Part shown: in pieces, positions 1 through 6,740 of the stretch
Numbering within the stretch: position 1 is the first letter of the stretch
Layout of the letters: each line of letters begins with the position of its first letter
NCBI GenBank assembly: GCA_002364975.1
Contig: DEYT01000078.1
Location: forward strand, 1 to 14,920
Origin: Opitutia bacterium UBA3151
GTDB taxonomy: Bacteria; Verrucomicrobiota; Verrucomicrobiia; Opitutales; Seribacteraceae
Direction of reading: 5' to 3'
DNA length: 14,920 nucleotides
Made by a program: the position numbers and the translations under genes
Notes under the pieces: model-generated
What the model saw: only the letters and a program-made list of their open reading frames with translations
Told to the model about the DNA's origin: nothing
Databases searched by the model: none

Positions 1-156
1 CGCTGCCAAGCAGATCACATTCAGATTTGGGTAAATGGAATCAAAACCACGGATTTAAAGGACTCCATGGATACCGAGGGATTCATCGCTATCCAACATC
101 ATGGAGAACAAGGACAAATTTATCGATTTCGGAATCTAAAACTTTTAGAATTGTAG
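1..156 (+). CDS. C-terminal end of a DUF1080 (3-keto-disaccharide hydrolase-like) protein, 5' truncated by window
   Basis: The first reading frame is open from base 1 to a TAG at 154-156 and gives the last 51 residues of a protein whose start lies outside the window. The peptide has the pattern that closes DUF1080 (Pfam PF06439) domains: a strand with IQIWVNG, then GFIAIQHHGEQGQIYRFRNL and a basic, leucine-rich end. The complete DUF1080 protein at 3519-4157 ends in a comparable way (HWLNG, then LLQDHNDPVWYRELRVK), which supports the call. Members of this family have a concanavalin-like beta-sandwich and act on 3-keto sugars and glycosides. The next gene, a Gfo/Idh/MocA dehydrogenase, begins 25 bases later on the same strand, so the two are probably in one operon. 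Only the C-terminal portion is visible, so any signal peptide or extra domain is unknown. Confidence 0.78.
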   Translation, partial: RCQADHIQIWVNGIKTTDLKDSMDTEGFIAIQHHGEQGQIYRFRNLKLLEL

Positions 157-181
157 ATCCTATTTTTACGCAAAAGAAAAA

Positions 182-1243
182 ATGTCAGAAAAAAATTTTA
201 AAGTCGGAATCATAGGGGCAGGCGTAATCGCAGATTTTCATGCCCAAGCCCTGCAAGCTATGGAGGGTGCTGAATTGGTCGCCATCTATGCCAGAAAAGA
301 AGATAAAGCTCAATCATTCGCTCAGAAATATGCTTGTTCTGGATACTCGGAACTGGACGATTTTCTTCGGAATGATCCCATGGAGGTTGTCACCGTGGCA
401 TCCGTGAGTGGGCTCCACTTGGAGCATGTCCAGGCAGCTGCCCTTGCCGGAAAACATGTTATTTGCGAAAAGCCCCTCGAAATTACCCCGCAGAGAATTG
501 ATGAAATGATTTCAATCTGCGAAAAAAATAAAGTTTCATTATCCGGAATTTTCCCGCGGAGGTTTAACGAGTCCACCCGTATTTTTAAACAAGCAATTAG
601 AGAAGAAAGGCTTGGGAAAATCATTCTATGTGACACCGCAATCAAATGGTGGCGAACCCAAGAATACTATGACAGCGGAGCCTGGCGTGGAACTTGGAAC
701 CTAGATGGAGGGGGTGCCTTGATGAATCAGTCCATTCACACCATTGACCTGATGTTACATCTAATGGGTGATGTAAAATCCGTTGCCGCATCCGGAGGAC
801 TTGAAGCCCATGATGGGATTGAAGTCGAGGATATTGCCGTCGCTATGGTAGAATTTGAATCTGGTGCCCGGGGGGTAATTCAAGCATCCACAGCTTGCTT
901 TTCAAACAGCGGTCTTCCTGCTTCCATTCATATCTGTGGAGACCAAGGTTCTATCATGATGGTAGATGACAAATTCAGCGTTTGGGATCTGAAGCATTCC
1001 CAACCCGAGGATGATACCATTCTTACCAAACATGGGATTTATGAAAGCTCATCTGGTGCTGGGGCGGCCGATCCCAAAGCCATTGATTTTCAATGGCATC
1101 AGAGAAATTTTGAAGATGCACTCAACGCGTTAAGCAAAGGAGAAAAACCGGTGGTTGACGGGAGAGAGGGCCGGCGTGCGGTCGAATTAATCTGTTCGAT
1201 TTATGAATCCATCCGCCAAGACGGAGCCAAAGTAAACCTTTGA
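182..1243 (+). CDS. Gfo/Idh/MocA family NAD(P)-dependent sugar oxidoreductase
   Basis: This 353-residue cytosolic protein has the usual length and two-domain layout of the Gfo/Idh/MocA family. The N-terminal Rossmann fold opens with GIIGAGVIA (residues 9-17), the dinucleotide-binding glycine motif. The EKP motif at 96-98 supplies the lysine that normally sits beside the substrate and nicotinamide. The C-terminal beta-sheet domain carries GGGALMNQSIHTIDL (176-190); H186 is the usual catalytic histidine and D189 follows on the same helix. No signal peptide is seen. The family oxidises sugar, inositol or glycoside hydroxyls, often at C3. Flanking DUF1080 and TIM-barrel genes make a glycoside 3-dehydrogenase role plausible, but the substrate is inference. 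The ATG at 182 is preceded by an A-rich stretch, not a Shine-Dalgarno sequence. The next gene starts 13 bases after the stop. Confidence 0.95.
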   Translation: MSEKNFKVGIIGAGVIADFHAQALQAMEGAELVAIYARKEDKAQSFAQKYACSGYSELDDFLRNDPMEVVTVASVSGLHLEHVQAAALAGKHVICEKPLEITPQRIDEMISICEKNKVSLSGIFPRRFNESTRIFKQAIREERLGKIILCDTAIKWWRTQEYYDSGAWRGTWNLDGGGALMNQSIHTIDLMLHLMGDVKSVAASGGLEAHDGIEVEDIAVAMVEFESGARGVIQASTACFSNSGLPASIHICGDQGSIMMVDDKFSVWDLKHSQPEDDTILTKHGIYESSSGAGAADPKAIDFQWHQRNFEDALNALSKGEKPVVDGREGRRAVELICSIYESIRQDGAKVNL

Positions 1244-1256
1244 AAAATAAATTATT

Positions 1257-2147
1257 ATGTACTTAACTGGAATCGCAGATGAAGCTTCTCAAGATATTGA
1301 GCAACAAATTAAAGCAACTAAGGAACTGGGTTGGAATGCAATTGAATCCCGGTTCATCAATGGCAAAAACATCCACGACATCAGTGAAGATGAATTTAAA
1401 CAGGTTTGTGATGCCTTGGACGGGTCAGGCGTTTTTATCAATGCCTTTGGCTCAGCGATTGGAAATTGGGGAAAAGATGTAAGGGATGATTTTTCCATTA
1501 CCGAGGAGGAAATTGGCAGAGCAATTCCAAGAATGAAAGCGTTGGGGGCAAAGTTTGTCCGCATCATGAGTTACAAGGTTTTGGATCAGGATGATCAATT
1601 GGTGGAGGAACGAATTCGTAGACTCCGGAAGATAGTAGATTCCTTTTCATCTGAAGGCATCACTGCCGTTCATGAAAATTGCATGAACTATGGAGGGATG
1701 AGCTGGCAGCATACCATGGAACTCATTCAGGCGGTCCCTAATTTGAAGCTGGTTTTTGACACCGCTAATCCTGCCTTTAACCTGGATCGATCCAAAGAAG
1801 GAGAGCCTTGGCAGGATCCTTGGGAATTCTACAATAAGGTGAAAGAACATATTGCTTATGTTCACATTAAAGACTGCCTCAACCCCACTCCTGAAAACAA
1901 TAACCGGGAGGTGTATGTTTATCCTGGAGAAGGAGATGGTTGTGTAAAAGAAATCATTTCAGATTTAAAAGCAATTGAGTACGACGGAGGTATTTCAATC
2001 GAGCCTCATCTAGCCGCTGTATTTCATGATGCTGACTCCCAAAATAAAACGGATCAAGATCCCAAGGAGATTTATATTCGATATGGTAAACATTTGATGG
2101 AAATTCTTCGAGGAATTGGCTTCGAACATCACCCATATTCTCCATAA
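1257..2147 (+). CDS. Sugar phosphate isomerase/epimerase-like TIM-barrel protein (AP endonuclease 2 family)
   Basis: This 296-residue protein belongs to the xylose-isomerase-like TIM-barrel superfamily. The four usual metal ligands can be placed: E140 in VHENC, D168 in LVFDTAN, H203 in YVHIKD and E249 in ISIEPHL. A GEGDG turn (224-228) precedes the last strands, as in hydroxypyruvate isomerase, tagatose epimerase and IolE-type enzymes. There is no signal peptide, so it should act in the cytosol on a keto sugar or sugar acid. It lies 13 bases behind the Gfo/Idh/MocA dehydrogenase, a pairing that recurs in inositol and 3-keto-glycoside pathways, so it may isomerise, epimerise or cleave the product of that enzyme. 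The exact reaction cannot be told from sequence. The ATG is preceded by an AT-rich stretch without a ribosome binding site. Confidence 0.9.
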   Translation: MYLTGIADEASQDIEQQIKATKELGWNAIESRFINGKNIHDISEDEFKQVCDALDGSGVFINAFGSAIGNWGKDVRDDFSITEEEIGRAIPRMKALGAKFVRIMSYKVLDQDDQLVEERIRRLRKIVDSFSSEGITAVHENCMNYGGMSWQHTMELIQAVPNLKLVFDTANPAFNLDRSKEGEPWQDPWEFYNKVKEHIAYVHIKDCLNPTPENNNREVYVYPGEGDGCVKEIISDLKAIEYDGGISIEPHLAAVFHDADSQNKTDQDPKEIYIRYGKHLMEILRGIGFEHHPYSP

Positions 2148-2187
2148 TAGATTGTCTTTTCTAGAAAGTATAATATTATCAATTCTA

Positions 2188-2499
2188 ATGCCAAAAGTTA
2201 CATATATTACACCATCTGGAGAAAGTGTTGTTGTTGAAGATGCGATTGGAAATTTAATGGAAATCGCCCTAGAATACGATATCGAAGGTATCGAAGGAGC
2301 ATGTAGTGGTTGTTGTTCCTGTGCCACCTGTCATATTAAGGTTCATACAGATTGGCTCGAAAAGACCGGAAAGGCTACCGAATCGGAAATGGACTTGATT
2401 GATCTCGAAAGCGGTACCGATGAGAGAAGTCGTCTAAGTTGCCAAGTAGAAATGACCGATGCCTTAGACGGTCTGGTGGTACAAGTAGCACCCTTCTAA
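2188..2499 (+). CDS. Adrenodoxin/ISC-type [2Fe-2S] ferredoxin
   Basis: This 103-residue protein is a plant/adrenodoxin-fold ferredoxin. The cluster ligands follow the vertebrate/bacterial redox-partner spacing: C39-x5-C45-x2-C48 in GACSGCCSCATCH, then C85 in RSRLSCQ. Two further cysteines, C42 and C43, lie inside the binding loop. The protein is acidic and ends in QVAPF. I chose the ATG at 2188 because the fold's first strand (MPKVTYITP) begins there; an in-frame ATG at 2116 would overlap the preceding gene and add a hydrophobic, unrelated stretch. Relatives pass single electrons from a ferredoxin reductase to cytochrome P450s, Rieske oxygenases or FeS assembly. No reductase or oxygenase is visible nearby apart from a distant 2-oxoglutarate dioxygenase, which does not need a ferredoxin. 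It follows the TIM-barrel gene by 40 bases and could be its operon partner. Confidence 0.92.
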   Translation: MPKVTYITPSGESVVVEDAIGNLMEIALEYDIEGIEGACSGCCSCATCHIKVHTDWLEKTGKATESEMDLIDLESGTDERSRLSCQVEMTDALDGLVVQVAPF

Positions 2500-2548
2500 T
2501 TTCTCAACATTTTTAGTGTGCGGCTTTTTCTTTGTGGCCAATTTTGTC

Positions 2549-3385
2549 TTACAAAGCCAATAGGTCATCCATCAATTGGGCAGTCTTTTCTACTCCACCA
2601 TCATTTCCTTCCCTAGTTGCCCAGCCTTTAAATTCAATCTTCTCTAATTCATGGCGGACCTTTTTCCAATCCACATCTCCCTGACCTAAGGGACAGAATC
2701 CATTTTTCGAACCCCAGTCCTTAACATCGAGCTTCAAAGTTCTTTTCCCCAATATTCGTATCCATTCATGACTGGGCCCGTACTTCTGCATATTTCCAAT
2801 ATCGTAATATACCTGAACCCAGGGACTGTCGATTGCATCGATATAGTCTCTAAATTGTTCTGGTTGGTAACAAAATCCATTCCAGACCGTCTCGATCAAA
2901 ATATGAATTTTTATTTCTTCCGCTAAGGGAAGTAATTTTCGAATCTGTTCAATGGAACGGTCCCATACCTGTTGGTGAGTTTCCTGATCTCCCTTCACCC
3001 GACCGGGAACTAAAAGCACGGATGTTCCCCCTGCCCCCTTTGCTTCACGCATGGCCTGTGAAAGTCCTATTCTGCTTTTTTCGCGTACCTCTGGATTAGG
3101 ATCAGACAACCTGACTTTCCAGTGCTTGTTGTAAACCAGTCCATGCATCGAAAGATCGAATCGATCACATGCATTCTTCATCGACTCGATTTCCAGACCG
3201 GGGCCAGAACCCTCTATGCCATCAAATCCCAGATCTTTAAGTTTTTGCATCTGTTTTTCGTCGGGCTTGGTACCAAATTTAACCGCCTTTCGAATTAGAC
3301 CGTTAAATTTTCCCGGTTTGGCCATACCTGCCTGGGCAAGTGAAATTGCCCCGGATGTAGTCGCTAAGAATTTCCTTCGATTCAT
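2549..3385 (-). CDS. Tat-exported xylose-isomerase-like TIM-barrel protein
   Basis: The 278-residue product begins MNRRKFLATT, a twin-arginine export motif, followed by a short hydrophobic stretch ending near AQAGMA (residues 18-22). It should reach the periplasm folded. The rest is a sugar isomerase/epimerase-like TIM barrel. Candidate metal ligands are E165 (HILIETVWNG), D195 (YYDIGNM), D220 (LKLDVKDWG) and E259 (ATREGND). D220 stands where the family usually has the histidine of an H-x-K-D motif. A GQGDVDW turn at 234-240 matches the family's GEGDVDW. Only modest similarity to the cytosolic TIM barrel at 1257-2147 is seen, so they are probably not a recent duplicate. The gene is convergent with the ferredoxin (49 bases apart) and divergent from a DUF1080 gene. 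A periplasmic role on oxidised sugars is inference. Confidence 0.88.
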   Translation of the reverse strand: MNRRKFLATTSGAISLAQAGMAKPGKFNGLIRKAVKFGTKPDEKQMQKLKDLGFDGIEGSGPGLEIESMKNACDRFDLSMHGLVYNKHWKVRLSDPNPEVREKSRIGLSQAMREAKGAGGTSVLLVPGRVKGDQETHQQVWDRSIEQIRKLLPLAEEIKIHILIETVWNGFCYQPEQFRDYIDAIDSPWVQVYYDIGNMQKYGPSHEWIRILGKRTLKLDVKDWGSKNGFCPLGQGDVDWKKVRHELEKIEFKGWATREGNDGGVEKTAQLMDDLLAL

Positions 3386-3518
3386 AAACTTATCATCATC
3401 GAAAGGGTGGAAAAGAGTCCACGTTTTTTTTGATTCCGTGAAGACTTTTCATTTTACTATCAATTAAAATAACATTCCATCGTTACCATAATATTTATAG
3501 ATAATAATTACACATACT
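3386..3518. other. Divergent intergenic region between the Tat TIM-barrel and DUF1080 genes
   Basis: These 133 bases must contain the start signals of both flanking genes. The half nearest the DUF1080 gene is very AT-rich. A CATAAT box at 3487-3492 with TTAAAA 17 bases upstream (3464-3469) is a weak candidate promoter for the + strand gene. The half near the TIM-barrel gene contains a terminator-like hairpin, listed separately. No direct repeat or clear operator is visible. Confidence 0.4.
3407..3431 (+). terminator. Terminator-like hairpin plus U tract, + strand
   Basis: GTGGA (3407-3411) pairs perfectly with TCCAC (3418-3422) around a six-base loop, and after one G comes a run of eight T (3424-3431). 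The order, stem then T run, is that of an intrinsic terminator read on the + strand. The stem is short (5 bp, 3 GC pairs), so efficiency is uncertain. It would stop + strand transcripts that run past the ferredoxin gene and antisense through the TIM-barrel gene. It could instead attenuate the DUF1080 mRNA if that promoter lies upstream of it. Confidence 0.45.
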
Positions 3519-4157
3519 ATGAAATTATACCAAATTCTACACTATCTTTTAATTACTGGATACTTAAATGGAGCAAATCTAGAAAAGATATACGATCTAT
3601 TTGCCCAAGATGACTTCTCCCAGTGGACCAAGGTAGACGGCAAACCGGTTGGTAATGGCTGGATCATTCAAGAGGGAGTAATTCATCGAAAATCTTTAAA
3701 CGGTGATATCATCACCAAAGAAAAATTTAAAGACTTTGAATTAACTTTCGAATGGAAGATTTCGCAAGCAGGTAATAGCGGAATCAAGTACCGCACCCGG
3801 GGTCGATTAGGCCTCGAATACCAGATTCTTGATGACCAAAAACATCGGGATAATAAAAACCCAACTCATCGGGCAGGTTCGCTTTATGAACTGGTGGCTG
3901 CTCCGGATTCAAAACCTTTAAAACCAGTAGGTGCTTGGAATAAAGGCCGGATTGTTGCCGACGGTAAACAAATTCAGCACTGGTTAAATGGTGAGAAAGT
4001 GGTGGAGATCAATTGGGGTACAAAGGAGTGGAAAAAACGATTCCAAAAAAGCAAATATCATAAGAATCAAGGATTTGGCAGTTGGAAAGGTCCCATTCTC
4101 TTACAGGACCATAATGATCCGGTTTGGTACCGAGAGCTTAGGGTTAAACATTTATGA
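3519..4157 (+). CDS. DUF1080 (3-keto-disaccharide hydrolase-like) protein, probably exported
   Basis: This 212-residue protein is a single DUF1080 (PF06439) domain. After a weakly hydrophobic start (residues 1-20, MKLYQILHYLLITGYLNGAN, a possible signal peptide) come the family landmarks: LFAQDDFSQWTKVDG (27-41), GNGWIIQEGVI (45-55), GNSGIKYR (85-92), LEYQILDD (99-106), SLYELVA (121-127), HWLNGEKV (154-161) and the closing DHNDPVWYRELRVK (197-210). The family has a concanavalin-like beta-sandwich; members cleave or process 3-keto-disaccharides and related glycosides. Length is typical for a one-domain member. It is the second DUF1080 protein in the window, after the partial one at 1-156. Its start has no Shine-Dalgarno sequence. 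It ends 20 bases before the convergent glycoside hydrolase gene, with no visible terminator between. The substrate is unknown. Confidence 0.9.
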   Translation: MKLYQILHYLLITGYLNGANLEKIYDLFAQDDFSQWTKVDGKPVGNGWIIQEGVIHRKSLNGDIITKEKFKDFELTFEWKISQAGNSGIKYRTRGRLGLEYQILDDQKHRDNKNPTHRAGSLYELVAAPDSKPLKPVGAWNKGRIVADGKQIQHWLNGEKVVEINWGTKEWKKRFQKSKYHKNQGFGSWKGPILLQDHNDPVWYRELRVKHL

Positions 4158-4177
4158 AACATTTCTACCATAGCTCC

Positions 4178-5959
4178 CTATTCTTGAGAGAAAAATTCAA
4201 CCTTGGTAAATTTGCGGGTCAAACCAACTCGAAAAGTAAGTTTTCCATCTTTTACCTGTAAACCTTTCTTCTCCTGTACCGATATATTTTCATCCATCCC
4301 GGTATTTCGGCTGATATCCTTGGTCACGGCTCGAGCGGAGTAATGGTCACCTTCCTTGAATCCCTCCCCTCGAAAATCAATCTTAGAAAACGCATTATTG
4401 TAATCTTTACCGTTCTGAATGGTGGAGGGGATTGAGACTTCTAAATATCCATTTCCGGACGCACCACTCGCATAGACCAAAACCGTAAAAATCTCCTGGG
4501 TTCGATTGTAGGAAGAAATCTTATATTGTTCGATCCCGGTCAGCCCAGTCCCGCTCGCAGTTATGTTATTTCCTCTTTCCCCAGCGATTGCATGACGGAT
4601 TACTTCATCCGAGCCTCCTGCGATCTGAGAATACCAACGCCATGCATAATAATGTAAATGATTAGGGTCACCCGGATTAAGATAATTCTCTTCGGTGAAC
4701 CTGTTCCAATTTTCAGAAACCTCATAGACTTTGCACCTTTCTTCAGGTCCATGAAGGCCTACTTTCCGTGTTACGACATCAGGCCCGCCATCATCGGATG
4801 GCATCACCCAATCTGGTCGCTGCTGCTTGATTCTACCGCTATAATCCACCCGCTTGACCAAACCCATGGACCATTGGCTCGAATTGTCACACCAAGGCAG
4901 GTTCACAGTATTTAATCCACGCTCCAAAACCTTACCATAAATTGTAACCGTTTTATCAAAGGCATCGCACTCATCCTTTTTTCCATCTCCGTTGACATCA
5001 TGATTGTTTCCGGAATTATCCCATACAATCCATGACTCTGAGGATAAAATTTTCTTCGATGGATACTCAGCCCGATCCAATTTTTCCCTCGCAAGGTCAT
5101 ATTGGGTCCAGCAATTTGGAATTAAAGCCCCATCCATCATCCCATACCCATTGGCATGATCCGAGATATTTAAATTAAGGGCATCAATTTGCTTCATTAG
5201 TTCTTTGTCCGCAATCAATTGGTTGTAGTAATCGTCAACAGCTATGGCACCTACTCCCCGCAAACCCTCCCTGGCTCCACATGGTTGGCAGGGCGATGTG
5301 CCTGAGGTTGAAACCAGTACATCCACTTTCGGAACTTCATTGTAAACCTCCCGGATTGCCTTGGCCCCGTTGGTAAAAATCTCTTTTTTTATGAAGTCCA
5401 TATTGGCACCATTCATCATTCCTTGAAGATTGACTTCATGATAAAGTTGGTACGCTCCAACCCTGCCTTTGAAGTGCTTTGCCATTCGGGTGACAAACTT
5501 TGGGTACTCCCCCACTCTTGGCTTCCAGCCTCCGGCTTTTCCACTTTCGGATGCCCAACTTGGACAATGCCACATTACTAGTTCAGATTTGATACCGCGC
5601 TCCACGCAAAGGTTTACCGCATGATCGATTGCCTTTAAATAACCAGACATATTAGTTGAGTAATCGGTATTCTTTGGGTTGGGTTCCGCAGCATTCCAAC
5701 TCACCCAAAATTGAGCATAACTACTGTGCTCTTTCAGGACCGGACGGTTGGCGTCATATTCCTCGCATTTTGGAAAGCCGAAGGGTTGCCACCGAACCCC
5801 TACATGCATGTGATCCGTGGTCCAAATATAATTGGAAACACTTGATTCCTGCGAGAATAAGATTGGAAGCAAGTATGGAAAAAATGTTCCTGAAAACAGA
5901 AATAAAAGGGCGTTGGAGGAAGGCATGGTTTTGCCAAAATTAAACCGGGAGATTTTCAT
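4178..5959 (-). CDS. Exported TIM-barrel glycoside hydrolase (clan GH-A-like) with an EF-hand-type calcium loop
   Basis: This 593-residue protein has an N-terminal hydrophobic segment (about residues 14-36, ending ILFSQES) that looks like a signal peptide. A second in-frame ATG at 5926 (MPSSNALLF) would give a more compact signal and may be the true start. Residues 45-370 resemble a clan-A (beta/alpha)8 glycoside hydrolase: FWVSWNAAEPNP (84-95), MWHCPSWAS (129-137), YHEVN (173-177) with E175 as likely acid/base, and LSSESW (305-310) with E308 as likely nucleophile. Right after it, D321 to D332 spells an EF-hand loop (D-x-N-x-D-x-K-x-D-E-C-D). The last roughly 140 residues look beta-rich, as in the accessory sandwich domains of GH39/GH30/GH51-type enzymes. 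The family and substrate remain open. Location beside sugar-oxidation genes suggests polysaccharide use outside the cytosol. Confidence 0.75.
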   Translation of the reverse strand: MKISRFNFGKTMPSSNALLFLFSGTFFPYLLPILFSQESSVSNYIWTTDHMHVGVRWQPFGFPKCEEYDANRPVLKEHSSYAQFWVSWNAAEPNPKNTDYSTNMSGYLKAIDHAVNLCVERGIKSELVMWHCPSWASESGKAGGWKPRVGEYPKFVTRMAKHFKGRVGAYQLYHEVNLQGMMNGANMDFIKKEIFTNGAKAIREVYNEVPKVDVLVSTSGTSPCQPCGAREGLRGVGAIAVDDYYNQLIADKELMKQIDALNLNISDHANGYGMMDGALIPNCWTQYDLAREKLDRAEYPSKKILSSESWIVWDNSGNNHDVNGDGKKDECDAFDKTVTIYGKVLERGLNTVNLPWCDNSSQWSMGLVKRVDYSGRIKQQRPDWVMPSDDGGPDVVTRKVGLHGPEERCKVYEVSENWNRFTEENYLNPGDPNHLHYYAWRWYSQIAGGSDEVIRHAIAGERGNNITASGTGLTGIEQYKISSYNRTQEIFTVLVYASGASGNGYLEVSIPSTIQNGKDYNNAFSKIDFRGEGFKEGDHYSARAVTKDISRNTGMDENISVQEKKGLQVKDGKLTFRVGLTRKFTKVEFFSQE

Positions 5960-6045
5960 GGAGAAGAGATTGATTGAATGGACTCATGGACAATTGAATG
6001 AATCCAAAAGAAAATCAAACTATCGGAAAAAAATATTTAGTGAAG

Positions 6046-6066
6046 TCGGAAAGTCTTTATTTCCGA
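6046..6066 (-). terminator. Perfect 7-bp inverted repeat downstream of maf (terminator or operator candidate)
   Basis: TCGGAAA (6046-6052) and TTTCCGA (6060-6066) form a perfect 7-bp stem with a 7-base loop, 41 bases past the maf stop in the 148-base gap before the glycoside hydrolase start. On the - strand a T-rich run follows, but only about a dozen bases after the stem, which is late for an intrinsic terminator. It could therefore also be a dyad operator for the glycoside hydrolase gene, which is transcribed away from it. No other structure stands out in this gap. Confidence 0.33.
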
Positions 6067-6107
6067 TCGTTTTCAATCCAAGTCCCTTTTCCGGACCCGA
6101 ATAAAAA

Positions 6108-6740
6108 TCAGTGTATCTTTTTTCTTAAAGTGGAGGAATTCCTTAGGATTTGCAAAAGCCAGCCATCGATCAATTCAATCGGCAATCCAATTACATTGGT
6201 TTTGGAACCAGAAAATTTCTCAATGATCAGATCCGCGCGGGTTTGTAATCCATAAGCACCCGCTTTATCCATAGGATCGACCTCCAAAAAGTAAAAATCG
6301 ATTATTTGTTCATCGAGAACCTTAAACTTGACTTCACTACTTTCTACTTTTGTCTCCAGAAAACCTTCCGCTTTTTGGGTCAAACAAACCCCAGTGCTGA
6401 CCAGATGCGTTTTACCTGACAAGCTCATCAACATCTGTTTCGCTTCGTTTAAATCGATCGGTTTTCCAAAAATTTTTTCGCTTAAAGAAACGATGGTATC
6501 CGCGGCCAGTACCCATCTATCTGGATAACGACAAGACACTTCTAAGGCTTTCAGTTTTGCATTTTCCTTGACTAAATCAAGGGGCCCCGAGGGGTGAACC
6601 TGTATTTCTTCCACCCGGGGAAGCACCACCTCATGTTGGATGCCAACTTCGGTTAATATCTTACTTCGACGCGGCGAGCCAGATGCTAAAATTAAATTTT
6701 CTTCTCCCTTCGAGTTCGCTTTTTTTCTGGGATTTTGCAT
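6108..6740 (-). CDS. maf: Maf family nucleoside triphosphate pyrophosphatase
   Basis: The 210-residue protein is a Maf/YhdE-type house-cleaning pyrophosphatase, which hydrolyses non-canonical or dTTP/UTP-type nucleotides to monophosphate and pyrophosphate in the cytosol. Signature elements are in order: ILASGSPRRSKIL (17-29), the phosphate-binding SxSxRR motif; ENAKLKA (59-65); VLAADTIV (77-84) with the catalytic aspartate D81; LSGKTH (107-112); DKAGAYGLQ (158-166); and NVIGLPIE (182-189). I chose the ATG at 6740 (MQNPRKK). An in-frame codon at 6803 would lengthen the protein by 21 residues beyond the family norm and overlap the divergent nadE start. Even so, residues 1-14 precede the usual first strand. 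The 44-base gap to nadE must hold divergent promoters. The dTTP/UTP preference is known for the family; which subgroup this belongs to is not resolved. Confidence 0.95.
   Translation of the reverse strand: MQNPRKKANSKGEENLILASGSPRRSKILTEVGIQHEVVLPRVEEIQVHPSGPLDLVKENAKLKALEVSCRYPDRWVLAADTIVSLSEKIFGKPIDLNEAKQMLMSLSGKTHLVSTGVCLTQKAEGFLETKVESSEVKFKVLDEQIIDFYFLEVDPMDKAGAYGLQTRADLIIEKFSGSKTNVIGLPIELIDGWLLQILRNSSTLRKKIH

Noticed and set aside
322..645. Open frame on the - strand inside the Gfo/Idh/MocA gene
   Set aside because: It lies fully antisense to a gene with clear family motifs, and its translation has no recognisable domain.
2116..2187. Longer ferredoxin start at 2116
   Set aside because: It overlaps the TIM-barrel gene end and adds 24 residues with no counterpart in the ferredoxin fold, whose first strand begins at the ATG at 2188.
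2522..2558. GGCTTT/AAAGCC inverted repeat between ferredoxin and the Tat TIM-barrel gene
   Set aside because: The arms are 25 bases apart and one arm lies inside the coding end of the - strand gene; no T run in the right place for a terminator.
4658..4915. Open frame on the + strand inside the glycoside hydrolase gene
   Set aside because: It is antisense to a well-supported gene and reads as low-complexity, non-protein-like sequence; other antisense frames such as 5656-5943 and 7804-8121 were set aside for the same reason.
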